From the NCBI GenBank assembly GCA_017550775.1, contig JAFZOA010000313.1:1-6881 (forward strand): a stretch of DNA of 6,881 bases, read 5' to 3'. Under the pieces are notes generated by a model. The model was not told the DNA's origin and made no database searches. It was given only the letters and a program-made list of their open reading frames with translations. Below, in pieces: positions 4,814-6,881 of the stretch. Numbering within the stretch: the first letter of the stretch is position 1; every line of letters begins with the position of its first letter. This stretch comes from Ruminiclostridium sp. GTDB taxonomy: Bacteria > Bacillota_A > Clostridia > Oscillospirales > Ruminococcaceae. Position numbers and translations under genes: made by a program.

Positions 4814-6881
4814 ATGAGCATAAAAAAGACAGAGCATTTGAATCTGATCAATGATACTGTGGTCAATATCCCTTTTGTACCTGTGCATGAGCAGATACAC
4901 AGACAAGCGGAGACTTGCCCGGACAAGACAGCGGTTATTTGTTACGGCGAGCGAATGTCTTACAAAGAGCTTGATGAGCTTTCTGAAAGGCTCGCACGCG
5001 CGCTTATACTTAAAAATGTCGGAAGAAATGAGCTTGTTTCCGTCCTTTTCGACAGGGAACCTATAGCCTACGCTGCTGAGATTGCTGTCATGAAGTCCGG
5101 CGCGGGATTTGTGCCTTTTATCCCGGAATATCCCGATGATCGTATTAACTATTGCATGAAGGATTGCGGTAGCAGACTGCTGATTACAACGAAAAAGATC
5201 AAAGGCTCAAGACATTTTTGTGAAGCTGACTTTGACATAATAACGGTTGAGGAGCTTTTAAAAGCCGAGCAGTCATCAGATCATGATATATCCTTCCCAC
5301 AGGTCTCGGAAAACGATCTCGCGTACTGCATTTATACATCGGGAACAACAGGCAGACCGAAGGGCGTTCTTATCGAGCACCGGAATATTGCCAATTATGT
5401 CAATAAAAACGAGATTTCAACAGAAGTAATGTATCTTGCCGAGCCGGGTAGAATTTCACTTGCGCTTGCCGCATTTTCTTTTGATTTCTCACTTGAAGAA
5501 GAGCTTGTACCTTTGTGTAACGGAAATACCGTAGTCATCGCCACAAGTGAGCAGATACATGACCCGGTAAAATTCGCGGATATGGTCATAGAAACAGGTG
5601 CCGACGCGATCATGTGTACGCCGACTTATCTGTGCGGACTGCTCGCGGTCTATGAGAGCCGTGAAGCTCTGAAAAGAATAAAGCTGTTCCATGTAGGCGC
5701 GGAAATGTTCCCTAAACGGCTGTATTCCATGCTGCGGGAGTTAAGAAAAGACAGCATTATAATGAACGTTTATGGTCCTACGGAATGTACGATAATCAGC
5801 TCGTCGTCCGTTATCACGGGTGATGATGTCATTACTATAGGCAAGCCCAGAGCAAACGTTCAGTTCTATATCTTTGACCGCTCCGGTAATGAGCTTCCCG
5901 CCGGTCAGAAAGGCGAGCTTATAATCGGCGGAGCACAGATAGGGCGCTATGTCGGGCAGACCGATACCGAAGGAGCGTTCTTTACTTACAAAGGACAGCC
6001 TGCGTATCACACAGGCGACCTTGCCGAACGGAGGGAAAACGGTGAGGTGTTGATATGCGGCAGGATCGACGATCAGGTAAAGCTCCGCGGGTATCGTATC
6101 GAACTCAGTGAGATCGAAGCTGTTATGACTGAATACCCCGGTATTCTGAATGCCGCTGCTGCTCTGAAAAATAAGGGCGACAGTGTGTATCTTGCGGGGT
6201 ACTATACTTCCGCGGCGACAGTCGATAAGCTTGCGTTGAAACATCACCTGAGCGCAAAACTTCCCGATTTCATGATCCCGAATGTTTTCGTAAAATTAAA
6301 TAAAATGCCGGTTTCGATAAATGGGAAGATCGACCGCAATGCGCTTCCCGAGACGGACAACATCGAACCGGATACGCAGTATATCCCGCCCGTGTCCGAA
6401 AAAGAAAAAAGGCTGTGCAGAACGTTTGAGAAGGTTCTCAGGCGTCCGGAGCACAGCGTGGGACTGACAGACGATTTCTTCGATCTTTCAGGAGACTCCA
6501 TCTTAGCTATGGAGCTGCTGGCGGAAGCGGAGATCGAAGGGCTTACATACTCAGATATATTTACATTCCGCACCACGGCGGAGATATTGAGAGAACTCGA
6601 GAAAAGAGCGCGCGGACAGCAGAACACAGACCTTGATAAGCTTGACAGCGAGGCAAGACTTATCCCGTACCCTGCGACTCCGGTTCAGAAGGAGCTTATG
6701 GATGTTCAGCTCACAGTCCCGAACGGCGCAACGGTAAGCTCGATTCGCTTTCTCATGCTGCTCGGCGGGAATGTGGATGCTGAGCGTTTCCGCAATGCGC
6801 TGTATGTGGCACTCGCTAATCATCCCGGTTTTGCTTTTAAGTTTTTTCGTAATGCCGACAACGAATTATGGCAGCAGTACG
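4814..6881 (+). CDS. Non-ribosomal peptide synthetase, A-PCP-C..., 3' truncated by the window
   Basis: An open frame from ATG 4814 (AGGCGG at 4799-4804) runs 689 codons to the window edge without a stop. It starts with a C-A-type linker (LNLINDTVVNIPF, residues 9-21) and no condensation domain. The adenylation domain spans about 25-512: A1 MSYKEL (48-53), A2 ending in PEYPDDR (104-110), A3 YTSGTTGRPKG (174-184), A5 NVYGPTECT (318-326), A7 YHTGDL (398-403), A8 GRIDDQVKLRGYRIE (416-430) and A10 with NGKIDR (K505). A carrier domain spans about 527-600, with DDFFDLSGDSI holding the phosphopantetheine serine S562. A condensation-type domain begins near 615 (YPATPVQKEL, 619-628) and is cut. It activates an amino acid as the adenylate, loads it on S562 and passes it to the next module. 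D224 and K505, the contacts for the alpha-amino and carboxyl groups, indicate a normal alpha-amino acid. Later modules and the release domain lie outside the window. Confidence 0.95.
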   Translation, partial: MSIKKTEHLNLINDTVVNIPFVPVHEQIHRQAETCPDKTAVICYGERMSYKELDELSERLARALILKNVGRNELVSVLFDREPIAYAAEIAVMKSGAGFVPFIPEYPDDRINYCMKDCGSRLLITTKKIKGSRHFCEADFDIITVEELLKAEQSSDHDISFPQVSENDLAYCIYTSGTTGRPKGVLIEHRNIANYVNKNEISTEVMYLAEPGRISLALAAFSFDFSLEEELVPLCNGNTVVIATSEQIHDPVKFADMVIETGADAIMCTPTYLCGLLAVYESREALKRIKLFHVGAEMFPKRLYSMLRELRKDSIIMNVYGPTECTIISSSSVITGDDVITIGKPRANVQFYIFDRSGNELPAGQKGELIIGGAQIGRYVGQTDTEGAFFTYKGQPAYHTGDLAERRENGEVLICGRIDDQVKLRGYRIELSEIEAVMTEYPGILNAAAALKNKGDSVYLAGYYTSAATVDKLALKHHLSAKLPDFMIPNVFVKLNKMPVSINGKIDRNALPETDNIEPDTQYIPPVSEKEKRLCRTFEKVLRRPEHSVGLTDDFFDLSGDSILAMELLAEAEIEGLTYSDIFTFRTTAEILRELEKRARGQQNTDLDKLDSEARLIPYPATPVQKELMDVQLTVPNGATVSSIRFLMLLGGNVDAERFRNALYVALANHPGFAFKFFRNADNELWQQY

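Noticed and set aside
5741..6627. Two long minus-strand ORFs opposite the NRPS
   Set aside because: They mirror the A and carrier domains, whose motifs A5, A7, A8, A10 and the carrier core are intact on the plus strand.
1..6881. CRISPR array, tRNA, rRNA, insertion sequence or attachment site
   Set aside because: No regularly spaced direct repeats, no tRNA-like cloverleaf sequence and no transposase or integrase motif were seen. Almost the whole window is occupied by four plus-strand genes.

Overview
The window looks like a chromosomal accessory locus from an anaerobic, probably gut-dwelling, Gram-positive Clostridia (Ruminococcus/Oscillospiraceae/Lachnospiraceae-like). The grounds are family-level resemblance only: AAAGGAG-type ribosome binding sites, moderate base composition, an N-terminally anchored substrate-binding/permease fusion rather than a separate periplasmic protein, and a clostridial-style NRPS. 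No marker gene fixes the genus. All genes are on the plus strand.

Layout. Positions 1-172 hold no intact gene, but one frame reads like the worn 3' end of an upstream gene. A bile acid:sodium symporter (BASS) family transporter follows (173-1108, TTG start). A 90-bp gap carries a perfect TATAAT hexamer and may start a new transcript. Then come three closely spaced genes with no visible terminator between them: a 404-residue stand-alone protein of the condensation-domain/CoA-dependent acyltransferase superfamily (1199-2413), a 774-residue amino-acid ABC transporter fusion (2460-4784), and the first 689 codons of a non-ribosomal peptide synthetase (4814 to the window end, still open).

How they may work together (inference). 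The NRPS begins directly with an adenylation domain, preceded only by what looks like a C-A linker, then a carrier domain and the start of a condensation domain. The stand-alone condensation-like protein is therefore a natural candidate to act in trans on the first aminoacyl-carrier intermediate, or to acylate the product. The transporter fusion may supply amino acids or recapture or sense the peptide; no ATPase subunit is visible. The BASS gene may be a neighbour rather than a pathway member.

The most unusual object is the transporter fusion. Its extracellular part is two copies of a circularly permuted type-3 solute-binding unit (lobe-2 half first, lobe-1 half second) with a period of about 250 residues, followed by a complete HisM/GlnP-type permease. 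The second copy has lost the ligand-binding aspartate expected in lobe 2. A canonical EF-hand-like loop sits just before the first copy.
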